A stretch of 64,000 nt of DNA from Christiangramia portivictoriae DSM 23547. Lineage in GTDB: Bacteria > Bacteroidota > Bacteroidia > Flavobacteriales > Flavobacteriaceae. Under the pieces are notes generated by a model that worked only from the letters and a program-made list of their open reading frames with translations, made no database searches and was not told the origin of the DNA. Within the stretch, counting starts at the first letter, position 1. Every line of letters starts with the position of its first letter. The stretch is from contig NZ_KE383972.1 in NCBI RefSeq assembly GCF_000423045.1, forward strand, positions 1-64,000. The letters run 5' to 3'. The position numbers and the translations under genes are program-made. This document shows positions 55,323 to 63,150 of this stretch, piece after piece.

Positions 55323-55735
55323 TTAGTGTAGGTTTATTATTTCAATTGTTTTTTTATTCTTTTCGGAATCTTTAAATCGGATATTTATCTTCTCGTAGCG
55401 CCAGCTTTCATTTTCTCTTTCTGCTGTTAAATCTAATTTTCCATTTCCTTTTGAACCAGTAACTTTTATAGTTGAATTTACTGTTTATTATCATATGAAA
55501 AATCGACTTCTCCATTTAAAATAGCCATTTTATCTATTGGTTGTATTTCTCCGATTTTCTCTAAAACTCTTTGATTGTAGTTAGCCTTCTCTATAGCATT
55601 TTCGTATAATTCTTCATCTGCATATGCCTGGGTTAGATCGGTTGCAACTTTTCCCATTCCGGACGATGAAAACAAATAAAAGGCAACTGCTAAAACGACT
55701 ATTATCGGGATTATCCATTTTAGGCTTCTTCTCAT
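55323..55735 (-). pseudogene. Cassette gene: Coa1-like membrane protein, frameshifted
   Basis: The frame from 55735 reads WIIPIIVVLAVAFYLF (one membrane helix), then SGMGKVATDLTQAYADEELYENA and DFSYDNKQ, and stops at 55478. In another frame the sequence continues VNSTIKVTGSKGNGKLDLTA and SWRYEKINIRF, ending at 55323-55325. Helix plus this beta-domain is the layout of Coa1-like (cytochrome oxidase assembly factor 1 family) proteins. One missing base near 55485 explains the split. Read through, the gene would encode ~137 residues. Confidence 0.7.
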
Positions 55736-55763
55736 ATTTTCTTATTTAATTTGAGTAAATGTT

Positions 55764-56147
55764 TTATTCGCTTTTTTTTCTAGCTTCTTCGAAAGATTCT
55801 TTTCTAAACCTTGGATCCACATATCCAAAGAAACTAATCGTGCTATCTTTTTTATGTACTAAAACAATAAATTTCTCGCCTTTTTTAAGACTAACTCTAA
55901 TCCCTTTTTCATAACCTTCTAAAGGTTTTTCTTTTTCAAGAAAGTACTCGTAAAATAGAATATTGGTTCTTGGTAATTGGTAACTAAATCTATTTTTCTT
56001 TACTCTTCCAATTACTGCATAAAATTCCTCTGGATCGTAATATTCATATTTTAATCCCTTGTTATTCTTGGAATTTGAACAACTAAGAAATGAATTACCA
56101 GCTATTATTAAAAAAATTAAAGTCAGTATTCTTTTAGTCAAAATCAT
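55764..56147 (-). CDS. Cassette gene: lipoprotein
   Basis: A 127-residue lipoprotein; the start at 56147 gives a signal with lipobox (LIFLIIAGNSFLSCSNS). The longer frame from 56165 begins inside the repeat. It shares its cassette with the frameshifted Coa1-like gene 28 bp downstream, making this a two-gene cassette. No family recognised. Confidence 0.62.
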   Translation of the reverse strand: MILTKRILTLIFLIIAGNSFLSCSNSKNNKGLKYEYYDPEEFYAVIGRVKKNRFSYQLPRTNILFYEYFLEKEKPLEGYEKGIRVSLKKGEKFIVLVHKKDSTISFFGYVDPRFRKESFEEARKKSE

Positions 56148-56156
56148 TGTAAAAAT

Positions 56157-56296
56157 TGCTGGCAACGGTCTCGGTTATCGCCAGTTGGCGGAGTAGGGAA
56201 CGCGGATTTGTCGGCTTAGTATTGGTTTGTTGGTTAAGTTAATTATTTTCATACTAACGGTGCCGCGTATTGGCGATGAACCGTTGTTGGCATTAG
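56157..56296 (-). repeat. attC-like repeat 11
   Basis: Left arm TGCTGGCAAC pairs with right arm of repeat 10 (GTTGCCTGCA, one mismatch); right arm GTTGGCATTAG. Confidence 0.86.
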
Positions 56297-56299
56297 TAC

Positions 56300-56623
56300 T
56301 TAATCCACAAATGTTTCTTTAAGCACCTCTTTACACTTTTTAATTTCCGAGTTGGATAATGATTCGAAGATTTTTACAATTCTCTGTTTATCAATCGTTC
56401 TAATCTGGTCAATTGCGATCATTCCTTTTTTTTCATTTGATTTCACCGGAATTCTTGTCGGATATTTTTTCGTATTTGTTGTCATTGGAGCAACAATAAT
56501 TGTCCTTAAGTATTTATTCATCTCATTTGGAGAAATTATTACACAAGGTCTGGTTTTCTTAATTTCACTTCCAACTGTTGGATCTAGATTAACTAAAACT
56601 ATATCGTATTGATTTAAATCCAT
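56300..56623 (-). CDS. mazF: Cassette gene: MazF/PemK-family endoribonuclease toxin
   Basis: A 107-residue PemK/MazF toxin. The N-terminus QYDIVLVNLDPTVGSEIKKTRPCVIISPNEMN contains the family signature (G-x-E-x-x-K-x-R-P), followed by TIIVAPMTTNT and the conserved KKGMIAIDQIRTIDKQRI with the catalytic-region basic residues. It cleaves mRNA when free of antitoxin. It overlaps the upstream antitoxin gene by 10 bp and ends 4 bp before its repeat. Confidence 0.92.
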   Translation of the reverse strand: MDLNQYDIVLVNLDPTVGSEIKKTRPCVIISPNEMNKYLRTIIVAPMTTNTKKYPTRIPVKSNEKKGMIAIDQIRTIDKQRIVKIFESLSNSEIKKCKEVLKETFVD

Positions 56624-56859
56624 TCATCAAAGTTTTCATCATCAAACACATCATTCATCAGAAGCTGGTCATCCTCATTTTTGGCCATTTTCTTGAATTT
56701 CTCTTCCCAATTTTTTCTAGGCGAATCAATTGGTCTGAGTATAATTTGACCTTTTTCTAAAATGAGTTCTACCTTATCTTTTATGTGATATTTTTCAAGA
56801 ATCGTTTTGCTTAAACGAAGTCCTTTTGAATTCCCAATTTGTATAATTGAAGTTTCCAT
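56614..56859 (-). CDS. mazE: Cassette gene: MazE-family antitoxin
   Basis: An 81-residue antitoxin. The N-terminal swapped-hairpin AbrB-like DNA-binding domain is TSIIQIGNSKGLRLSKTILEKYHIKDKVELI; the C-terminal acidic tail (NEDDQLLMNDVFDDENFDEWI) would wrap the toxin. Antitoxin-first order with 10-bp overlap. It would repress its own promoter with the toxin at the palindrome 56870-56883. Confidence 0.92.
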   Translation of the reverse strand: METSIIQIGNSKGLRLSKTILEKYHIKDKVELILEKGQIILRPIDSPRKNWEEKFKKMAKNEDDQLLMNDVFDDENFDEWI

Positions 56860-56869
56860 AACTTTTAAT

Positions 56870-56883
56870 TTTGTAAATACAAA
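56870..56883. promoter_or_regulatory. Operator palindrome of mazEF
   Basis: TTTGTAAATACAAA is a perfect 14-bp inverted repeat lying between the -7 box and the mazE start (10 bp upstream of the ATG), partly overlapping the -7 box. A good candidate for MazE/MazEF binding. Confidence 0.65.
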
Positions 56884-56908
56884 GTTATTACTTTAAATCA
56901 GATTTCAA
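56880..56908 (-). promoter_or_regulatory. Promoter of the mazEF cassette
   Basis: On the minus strand TTG (56908-56906), an 18-bp spacer and TAACTTTG (56887-56880), a perfect TAnnTTTG. The promoter is inside the cassette, so the module is expressed wherever it sits in the array. Confidence 0.72.
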
Positions 56909-56933
56909 AATTAAATTTTCTCTGTTGAAGTAT

Positions 56934-57074
56934 TAATGCCAGCGGTCTCGGTTATCGCCAGTTGGCGGAGTGCGGGACGCGGATTTGTCGGCTTAGTATT
57001 GGTTTGTTGGTCAAGTTAATTATTTTCTTTCTAACGGTGCCGCCTATTGGCGATTAACCGTTGTTAGCTACCGT
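56934..57074 (-). repeat. attC-like repeat 12
   Basis: Left arm TAATGCCAGC pairs with right arm of repeat 11 (GTTGGCATTA, one mismatch in the AAC core); right arm GTTAGCTACC. Confidence 0.85.
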
Positions 57075-57920
57075 ATTTTTTCTCGGTCATTTTATAATGC
57101 AGTTTCAAAAAGTTCATACCGTAAAAGTTCAAAATATGATCAGCTCTCAAAACGTTCTCTTCATCTTCATAAACTTTTATCCATTGTGCATTGCTTTTAC
57201 AAACTTAGCCCAATACTGTCCTTTATGATCCGTTAAAGTGAAGTAGAATCCATTATCTCCAAACTTCTTTCCATCTGAACTAAGAAGTAGCGAACCGTCT
57301 TCCAGGACTTCTTCTTTCATTACTACAGATGCATTCCCATTTGGTAAAGGGAAAACTACTTTTAATAATGGGTTTTTATAATTTGGGTTTTCGCATGTGG
57401 TATAAACTCCTGAGTAAATTACATGACCAGAACTCTTTAGTTTTCTATACCAAATTGTCCATTTAGTTTTTTGATCTTCTTTTGACTTTAATTTGATTAT
57501 TTGGCTGTTTAATCCTTTAGCAGAATCTAAAGAACTTAAAGGTAAGTTTAATTGTTGTAACCTCTTGCTGAATAATATTGATAATAGACCACCGAAAGGT
57601 TTAAAAAATCCTTTCCATTCTGACCAAATTTCAAAATCATAATTAGATGTATTTTCGTAAAAATCAGCAACGGATTTTGTCAGCTTAGCTTTCTTTTCAT
57701 TTGTGATTCCAATGTCTTCTATTGATTCTAAAAGACCAGCGTTTTTTTCATTTCTGCTAAGTTCAAGATTTTCTTTTATAGCTAGATCGTGAATGAATTT
57801 ATCTTTAATTATGTCAGTCGCTCCAATAGGACCGATTAACCATTTATGTTCTTCAAGATCAATTCTTCTTCCGGTTGCTTTTACCCATTTTTGAGTTATT
57901 TGATCTTGTAATTTGTTCAT
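57066..57920 (-). CDS. Cassette gene: hypothetical protein, possibly frameshifted near its 3' end
   Basis: From 57920 the frame encodes 247 residues ending KAMHNG at 57177. Changing frame at the AAAA tract just before this stop keeps the sequence open for ~40 more codons with protein-like content (AQWIKVYEDEENVLRADHIL) until a TAA that lies inside the repeat arm (~57066). That is a normal place for cassette genes to end. I therefore suspect a one-base frameshift or error. The N-terminal part has WVKATGRRIDLEEHKWLIGPIG; no family recognised. Confidence 0.6.
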
Positions 57921-57938
57921 TTTTTTCTTCTAAAATAT

Positions 57939-58077
57939 GGTAGCTAACGGTCTCGGTTATCGCCAGTTGGCGGAGTAAGAGACACGGATTTGTCGGCTTA
58001 GTATTGGTTTGTTGGTCAAGATAATTATTTTCTTACTAACGGTACCGCTTATTGGCGATTAACCGTTGTTAGCTGCT
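57939..58077 (-). repeat. attC-like repeat 13
   Basis: Left arm GGTAGCTAAC pairs with right arm of repeat 12 (GTTAGCTACC, 10 bp perfect); right arm GTTAGCTGC. A clear example of the stem: CGGTTA-TCGCCA against TGGCGA-T-TAACCG with one extra unpaired T. Confidence 0.88.
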
Positions 58078-58863
58078 GGTCTTATTTCTAAACTTGATAT
58101 TACTTTCTATTCCAATCTCAATTTCACTTTTAGTACGATAGTCTAGGGGGAATGGCATATAGGTAGATAATTGAAACATTTTAAAATTTAAATCCATTGG
58201 TTCATCAAAGTTTTTAAAACTAGTAATATTATTAAGTTTATCTATTTCTTGTTCAGAGTCAATTGTTAAAACGTAACCGTAAGGAGGATATGCTATTTCT
58301 GAACAATTAATAGGTATACCAGTTTTCAAATTACCTTTTACCACATGATGCATGTACCTAATATCTTCGGCTCTAGTTAAGTAACTAAAAACCTTAAATT
58401 TATCTGGTAATATTCTCGATTCTTTATCTGAAACAAATGCCTCGAGTTCAGGGTAAGCGTCCAAATACCAGTCATCGTTAATTGCTAAAAACATCGAAAT
58501 TATTTGTTTCAAAATTTTTAGAGGCTCAACTTGTTTAATTGTGTAATAATGCAAATGATATTCTTTATCTAATAAAATTTCAAACCCACCAATTACCCAC
58601 CTTTTATAGGCTGGCACATATTCTGCTCCTAAGAAGTTATTGCATTTCTCACAAAAAGAATTGTAACCTATTCCCCCTTGCTTAATTTTTCCTTTTGGAG
58701 GATCTAGTATGGGATTTTCAACTTTGATAAAATCTTCGAAAGCTACTGATGAATACTTCGTAGTACTATTAAATGTGGTTTTTGGTGGAACGTGTTCAAA
58801 TGATAACATAGTTTTCTTACCACAAAGGCGGCAAATTCCGGATGTCATCTTGTGTCTACCCAT
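58069..58863 (-). CDS. Cassette gene: HNH-like zinc-finger protein
   Basis: A 264-residue cytoplasmic protein. An N-terminal CxxC (ICRLCGKK), a FEHVPPK His-Pro-Pro segment and a second CxxC (FCEKCNNFLG) form an HNH-endonuclease-like treble-clef. The remaining ~190 residues have no recognised motif. Its stop codon lies inside the repeat arm (AGCTAAC). Could be a nuclease of a defence system or a non-catalytic zinc protein. Confidence 0.7.
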   Translation of the reverse strand: MGRHKMTSGICRLCGKKTMLSFEHVPPKTTFNSTTKYSSVAFEDFIKVENPILDPPKGKIKQGGIGYNSFCEKCNNFLGAEYVPAYKRWVIGGFEILLDKEYHLHYYTIKQVEPLKILKQIISMFLAINDDWYLDAYPELEAFVSDKESRILPDKFKVFSYLTRAEDIRYMHHVVKGNLKTGIPINCSEIAYPPYGYVLTIDSEQEIDKLNNITSFKNFDEPMDLNFKMFQLSTYMPFPLDYRTKSEIEIGIESNIKFRNKTSS

Positions 58864-58878
58864 AATTTTGATTTGACT

Positions 58879-59018
58879 TGCAGCTAACGGTCTCGGTTAT
58901 CGCCAGTTGGCGGAATAAGGGACGCGGATTTGTCGGCTTAGTATTGGTTTGTTGGTCAAGTTAATTATTTTCTTTCTAACGCTGCCGTCTATTGGCGATC
59001 AACCGATGTTGCCTGCAG
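58879..59018 (-). repeat. attC-like repeat 14
   Basis: Left arm GCAGCTAAC pairs with right arm of repeat 13 (GTTAGCTGC, 9 bp perfect); right arm GTTGCCTGCAG (spacer ATG in place of TTG). Confidence 0.86.
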
Positions 59019-59071
59019 TTCTTTTGCAGACTAAATATTGCAAAAATCACCAATGAAATAGCGTAAAGTAT

Positions 59072-59605
59072 TTACCAAAACTTCCACCAAGGTTTCAAAT
59101 TTTTTTCTTCAAAGTCCTTACTTGGATAAATATCTATAATATGATTATAGTTTTCAATTTCTGAAGCGATGAATTCAAATTTTTCCTCAATTAAATTTAA
59201 GGCTTTTACTGAGCCTCCAAAATCAAAGACGTAGTTTCGATGAGAGCTATTTGAAATATGGACATTGTCATATTCATTGTCAGTCTTAGATATGAAAACC
59301 ATTATCCAATCGCCGTTTTTAAATTCGTATTTTCCATCAATCTGATCAGTTCTATAAAAACCCCGAGTAAACGGTGAGTAATTTTCAAGCCCTATTGGAT
59401 ATTCAATATAATTTACGAAGTAATTAAATCTTTCAATGTCAGGAGTATTGGTGAATAAAATTAAAAATGAATCAGTAGAACCTTTTTTTCTGAATAGCTG
59501 AATTCCTCTGACAAACTCTGTACTTGCATAGAGATTCGCTAAATTCATCAACACTTTTTCAATGATGTCAGTTTGGATATTCTCAACTATTATATAACAT
59601 TTCAT
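59072..59605 (-). CDS. Cassette gene: hypothetical cytoplasmic protein
   Basis: A 177-residue protein with no signal or membrane segment, a mixed alpha/beta composition (QLFRKKGSTDSFLILFTNTPD, KNGDWIMVFISKTDNEYD) and a tryptophan-rich C-terminus (KPWWKFW). Not recognised. Confidence 0.6.
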   Translation of the reverse strand: MKCYIIVENIQTDIIEKVLMNLANLYASTEFVRGIQLFRKKGSTDSFLILFTNTPDIERFNYFVNYIEYPIGLENYSPFTRGFYRTDQIDGKYEFKNGDWIMVFISKTDNEYDNVHISNSSHRNYVFDFGGSVKALNLIEEKFEFIASEIENYNHIIDIYPSKDFEEKNLKPWWKFW

Positions 59606-59634
59606 TTTTCTTCTTTGTAATACTATTGGTGAAT

Positions 59635-59774
59635 TGCAGACAACGGTCTCGGTTATCGCCAGTTGGCGGAGTAAGGGACGCGGATTTGTCGGCTTAGTAT
59701 AAGTTCGTTGATTAAGTTAATTATTTTCTTTCTAATCCTGCCGCTTATTGGCGATTAACCGATGTTGTGTGCTG
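59635..59774 (-). repeat. attC-like repeat 15
   Basis: Left arm TTGCAGACAAC pairs with right arm of repeat 14 (GTTGCCTGCA, one mismatch); right arm GTTGTGTGC. Confidence 0.85.
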
Positions 59775-59802
59775 GCAAATTGTTCCGATTATCCTTATTA
59801 AA

Positions 59803-60390
59803 CTAGTTTCTAATTTTGGTTGTTTCAAAATAGTAATTTTCTCCTTCATCCTTGAACTCCTGAATTACTGTTAAATCATTTTTGGATAAAATTTGTTTAT
59901 ACTTTTCAGCACCTAGAGATCTAGATTTTCTGTTCGTCAAAATATCCGTCCATTCAGTTTTTTGTTTTGGCGCAGTGAATAAAAATTTGCCACCAGGATT
60001 TAAGCTATTTCCAATTTTCTGTAAAAGCTTGACTTGGTTATCTGATGTCAATAGAAAAATTAAACCCCAAGCTATAATAGCATCGAATTTAATATTAAAA
60101 AATTCAGAATTTTCGACTGCTTTACATTCCACAGGAATATAAGGCAAGTTTTTCTGAAATTCACTTATCAAAGTAGGAGAAGCATCTATTGCATAAACCT
60201 TCATTTTATTTTCTACTAAAACCTTTGTTATTGGAATTCCAGTTCCACAACCTAAATCTAGCATAGTAGAATTTTGTGGTATAGATTTAATCCAATTTCG
60301 AACACTCGATGTTCCAATTCCATCAATTTCTTCACCTCGAATTTGAATAAATCTTTTTGCAATATTTTCATATCCATTTGATTTATCCAT
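59803..60390 (-). CDS. Cassette gene: class I SAM-dependent methyltransferase
   Basis: A 195-residue enzyme with motif I MLDLGCGTGIPITKVL, motif II AIDASPTLISEF, motif III DAIIAWGLIFLL and LNPGGKFLFTAPK. Length and order fit a small-molecule or modification methyltransferase (Methyltransf_25 type). Substrate unknown. Methyltransferases and acetyltransferases are frequent integron cargo. Confidence 0.88.
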   Translation of the reverse strand: MDKSNGYENIAKRFIQIRGEEIDGIGTSSVRNWIKSIPQNSTMLDLGCGTGIPITKVLVENKMKVYAIDASPTLISEFQKNLPYIPVECKAVENSEFFNIKFDAIIAWGLIFLLTSDNQVKLLQKIGNSLNPGGKFLFTAPKQKTEWTDILTNRKSRSLGAEKYKQILSKNDLTVIQEFKDEGENYYFETTKIRN

Positions 60391-60411
60391 AGAAAACGAT
60401 TCTTATTTGCT

Positions 60412-60550
60412 TGCACACAACGGTCTCGGTTATCGCCAGTTGGCGGATTGAGGAACGCGGATTTGTCGGCTTAGTATTTTATTGTTGGTCAAGATAAATA
60501 TTTTCTCACTAACGGTGCCGCTTATTGGCGATTAACCGTTGTTGTGAGCT
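60412..60550 (-). repeat. attC-like repeat 16
   Basis: Left arm TGCACACAAC pairs with right arm of repeat 15 (GTTGTGTGC, 9 bp perfect); right arm GTTGTGAGC. Confidence 0.87.
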
Positions 60551-60565
60551 GTATGAGTACTATTC

Positions 60566-61150
60566 CTAATTGTTTTCACAATTCTCTTTGAATTTTAAAG
60601 TTTTTAATGCCTTAAAAAATCTTTTCTGAGTCTTTTCATCTAAATACCAACCGTAAAAATTAAAACTAATCTTGTTATGCATTTGATCGCTACCTTTTAA
60701 ACTGTCAATATAAACCCCAGATCCTCCAAATCCTTTATTTGTTGGTGTAATAAATTTTGCTTTGAAACAGTTGATAGAGTCGCTTTTAAATTGATACTGC
60801 AAATATTCATGATAATTTATATTTCCAGTTGTACTATCCACAATTAGATGCTTTGTTCTGGGCAACATTTCAAGTTCCTTTTTAGTCAATTCAGCTAATC
60901 TTTGAGAATCATAAACCATAGGATAATCACTTTTTATTAAATCTTGAGAGTATCTACCTAGATCAAATTTTAAAGTGTCATTAGTATCCGTAATTATACC
61001 GCCAATGTAACTATCCAATCCTTTTTCATTGAACTTGTTCCAGTTATAAGGTACTGTAATCTGAAACTTTACAAAATCAAGTATTTTATAATTTGATTCT
61101 TGAAAAGAATAGATAAATATTAAAAATATGATTGCAAATCTTTTTCTCAT
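60566..61150 (-). CDS. Cassette gene: secreted hypothetical protein
   Basis: A 194-residue protein. The ATG at 61150 starts the signal peptide (MRKRFAIIFLIFIYSFQ); the longer frame from 61159 overlaps the repeat arm. The mature part begins with VKFQITVPYNWNKFNEKGLDSYIGG, a PsbP-like opening, and ends KRFFKALKTLKFKE, as in PsbP-like small proteins. Function unknown. Confidence 0.62.
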   Translation of the reverse strand: MRKRFAIIFLIFIYSFQESNYKILDFVKFQITVPYNWNKFNEKGLDSYIGGIITDTNDTLKFDLGRYSQDLIKSDYPMVYDSQRLAELTKKELEMLPRTKHLIVDSTTGNINYHEYLQYQFKSDSINCFKAKFITPTNKGFGGSGVYIDSLKGSDQMHNKISFNFYGWYLDEKTQKRFFKALKTLKFKENCENN

Positions 61151-61152
61151 AT

Positions 61153-61290
61153 TGCTCACAACGGTCTCGGTTATCGCCAGTTGGCGGAGTGCGGGACGCG
61201 GATTTGTCGGCTTAGTATTGGTTTGTTGGTCAAGTTAATTATTTTCTTTCTAACGCAGCCGCTTATTGGCGATGAACCGTTGTTGTGCTG
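61153..61290 (-). repeat. attC-like repeat 17
   Basis: Left arm GCTCACAAC pairs with right arm of repeat 16 (GTTGTGAGC, 9 bp perfect); right arm GTTGTGCTGC. Confidence 0.87.
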
Positions 61291-61305
61291 CGTTTACATT
61301 ATGAA

Positions 61306-62202
61306 TTAATAAAATAAATTATATCCGATTCCCAGGCTTAGTTCATTAAAAGAACTTAGTTTATAATATTTTAGAAATATCAAGAATCGTTTATAACCTC
61401 CTTGAATTTTACCTTGGTACTCAATATTATCTTTATAAATCGAAATTTTTCCAACAACTTCTGGATAAAATTGTCCTCCGAAAGAAGTTCCAAATCCAAT
61501 TAATACTCCTGAAGAATTATATTTTTTAGAAGTATTTATATTATTGAATTTTACATGACTGTAACCAGCTATGAAACTTATTCTTGGAAGATTGAAGTCA
61601 GTCTCGAAAGAATAAGTTTTATTATCTAACTCTCTCTTAAATTTAAAATCTCTATAGCTAGCCCTAAAATCAATGTCAAAATCACAATTTGATATTGGAT
61701 GTTTAAATTCTAAACTTCCTACTTGAAAATTATTGTCTTTAGAATCTGTCTGATAGCTGTAACTAGCTTTCAATACTCCCTCAGAAATAATGTATGGTGA
61801 AGCTATATCAATTTGTCCACCAATTGGATTATTTATAAATCCTGACTGTGCATAAATTCTAATTCTATTTGAATCGAAAAAGTCCTTATTACAATCCCAT
61901 TTCGTTTCTACTGTAATTTTATTTTTTCCATTCAGTTCATATTCTTTGGTTATCATTCCAACTGTGGAGAAAATTAAGACTGCGTTAGGATCTGAAACTT
62001 CAATAGAAAATAGACCATCCAAATTACTTACAGTTCCATTTCTGGTTCCTTTTTCTACTATGGTTACGCCAGGTACTGGACCTTCTCCATTCTTAGATAT
62101 TACAACTCCAGTAACCTGGAATTGCCCCCAACCTAAAATGGGAATATGGAATAAAATAAATATTAAATATTGTTTGGTCAATTTTTCTTGTAAATGCTGC
62201 AC
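61306..62202 (-). CDS. Cassette gene: carboxypeptidase-regulatory-like domain protein with barrel-like C-terminus
   Basis: A ~298-residue protein. A signal segment (YLIFILFHIPILGWGQ) is followed by a CarbopepD_reg_2 domain (TGVVISKNGEGPVPGVTIVEKGTRNGTVSNLDGLFSIEV) as found at TonB-receptor N-termini. A ~200-residue beta-rich part then ends in LSLGIGYNLFY, a C-terminal barrel strand. No TonB plug is seen. The GTG at 62202 lies in the repeat arm; the TTG at 62181 (just before TKQYL) is the likelier start. Confidence 0.65.
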   Translation of the reverse strand: MQHLQEKLTKQYLIFILFHIPILGWGQFQVTGVVISKNGEGPVPGVTIVEKGTRNGTVSNLDGLFSIEVSDPNAVLIFSTVGMITKEYELNGKNKITVETKWDCNKDFFDSNRIRIYAQSGFINNPIGGQIDIASPYIISEGVLKASYSYQTDSKDNNFQVGSLEFKHPISNCDFDIDFRASYRDFKFKRELDNKTYSFETDFNLPRISFIAGYSHVKFNNINTSKKYNSSGVLIGFGTSFGGQFYPEVVGKISIYKDNIEYQGKIQGGYKRFLIFLKYYKLSSFNELSLGIGYNLFY

Positions 62203-62333
62203 AACGGTCTCGGTTATCGCAAGTTGCGGGAGTAAGGATGCGGACTTGTCGGATTAACTATTTTCTCTCTTGGTTTCTAAAATTACACTTTTTCGGAAAT
62301 ACCCGTTATTTGCGATGAACCGATGTTGGCAAT
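62195..62333 (-). repeat. attC-like repeat 18 (subtype B)
   Basis: Left arm GCTGCACAAC pairs with right arm of repeat 17 (GTTGTGCTGC, 7 bp core); right arm GTTGGCAATA. Subtype B interior as in repeats 3 and 5. Confidence 0.83.
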
Positions 62334-62335
62334 AG

Positions 62336-62995
62336 TTATGATTTCGATCTCTTGAATCTATTACCATCTTTTAGGATTATTAAATTTTCCTTTATTTCTT
62401 CTAGATCATACTCATAAACTTTATTAGAAATAATTCTTGGTCCTTGTGATTCCAGTACAATCTCTATATTCTTAGATGAAGAGTTAGACAACTCGAACTC
62501 AAATATTTCATAGCCTACAAATAGAATCTTATATTTTTCTTTTTTTGAGCTACGCCCCTTTGAGATTATTGCTTCCCCATCTTCATTTGCTTGATAAGCT
62601 TTCTTTAAGTCGAAAGAATCTGACCCTAATAAAATGTTAGCTGGAAGTGGTCTCATGTTTAGATTTCCATCTAAAATCTCAAAGTGTAATTTTATTGAGT
62701 CTTTCTTATTTTGATTATAAACATTTTCAATTTTAATTTGGCTTTTTTGACTCGTTGCCACCTTATCAAATTTTAAAATTAGTTTATTAGATTTAAAACT
62801 AAAATCTCCGATTCCAGTACTCTCCATTCCCAAACAGCCATAAGTGTAAAATTTAAATTTGGTATTTTCTTGAAACTCAATACAGGTTGAATTGAATCCT
62901 CCATTTAATGAGCTACAAAAATTACCTTTAAGATCGCTTTGAGAATAGGTAAATGAAGCCGTCAATATTTGTAGTAAAATTATAAATTTCTTCAT
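62336..62995 (-). CDS. Cassette gene: secreted hypothetical protein
   Basis: A 219-residue protein with a signal peptide (FIILLQILTASFTYSQ). The N-terminal half resembles a small lipocalin-like or copper-resistance-like beta-sheet domain (CIEFQENTKFKFYTYGCLG), the C-terminal half a separate charged domain. Its stop codon lies next to the repeat arm. Not recognised. Confidence 0.6.
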   Translation of the reverse strand: MKKFIILLQILTASFTYSQSDLKGNFCSSLNGGFNSTCIEFQENTKFKFYTYGCLGMESTGIGDFSFKSNKLILKFDKVATSQKSQIKIENVYNQNKKDSIKLHFEILDGNLNMRPLPANILLGSDSFDLKKAYQANEDGEAIISKGRSSKKEKYKILFVGYEIFEFELSNSSSKNIEIVLESQGPRIISNKVYEYDLEEIKENLIILKDGNRFKRSKS

Positions 62996-63003
62996 ATCAT
63001 AAT

Positions 63004-63140
63004 TATTGCCAACGGTCTCGGTTATCGCCAGTTGGCGGAGTATGGGACGCGGATTTGTCGGCTTAGAATTAGTTTGTTGGTCAAGTTAATTATTTTCTTA
63101 CTAACGGTGCCGCTTATTGGCGATTAACCGTTGTTGTTGC
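63004..63140 (-). repeat. attC-like repeat 19
   Basis: Left arm TATTGCCAAC pairs with right arm of repeat 18 (GTTGGCAATA, 10 bp perfect); right arm GTTGTTGCAA. Confidence 0.88.
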
Positions 63141-63150
63141 AAGTATGTTA

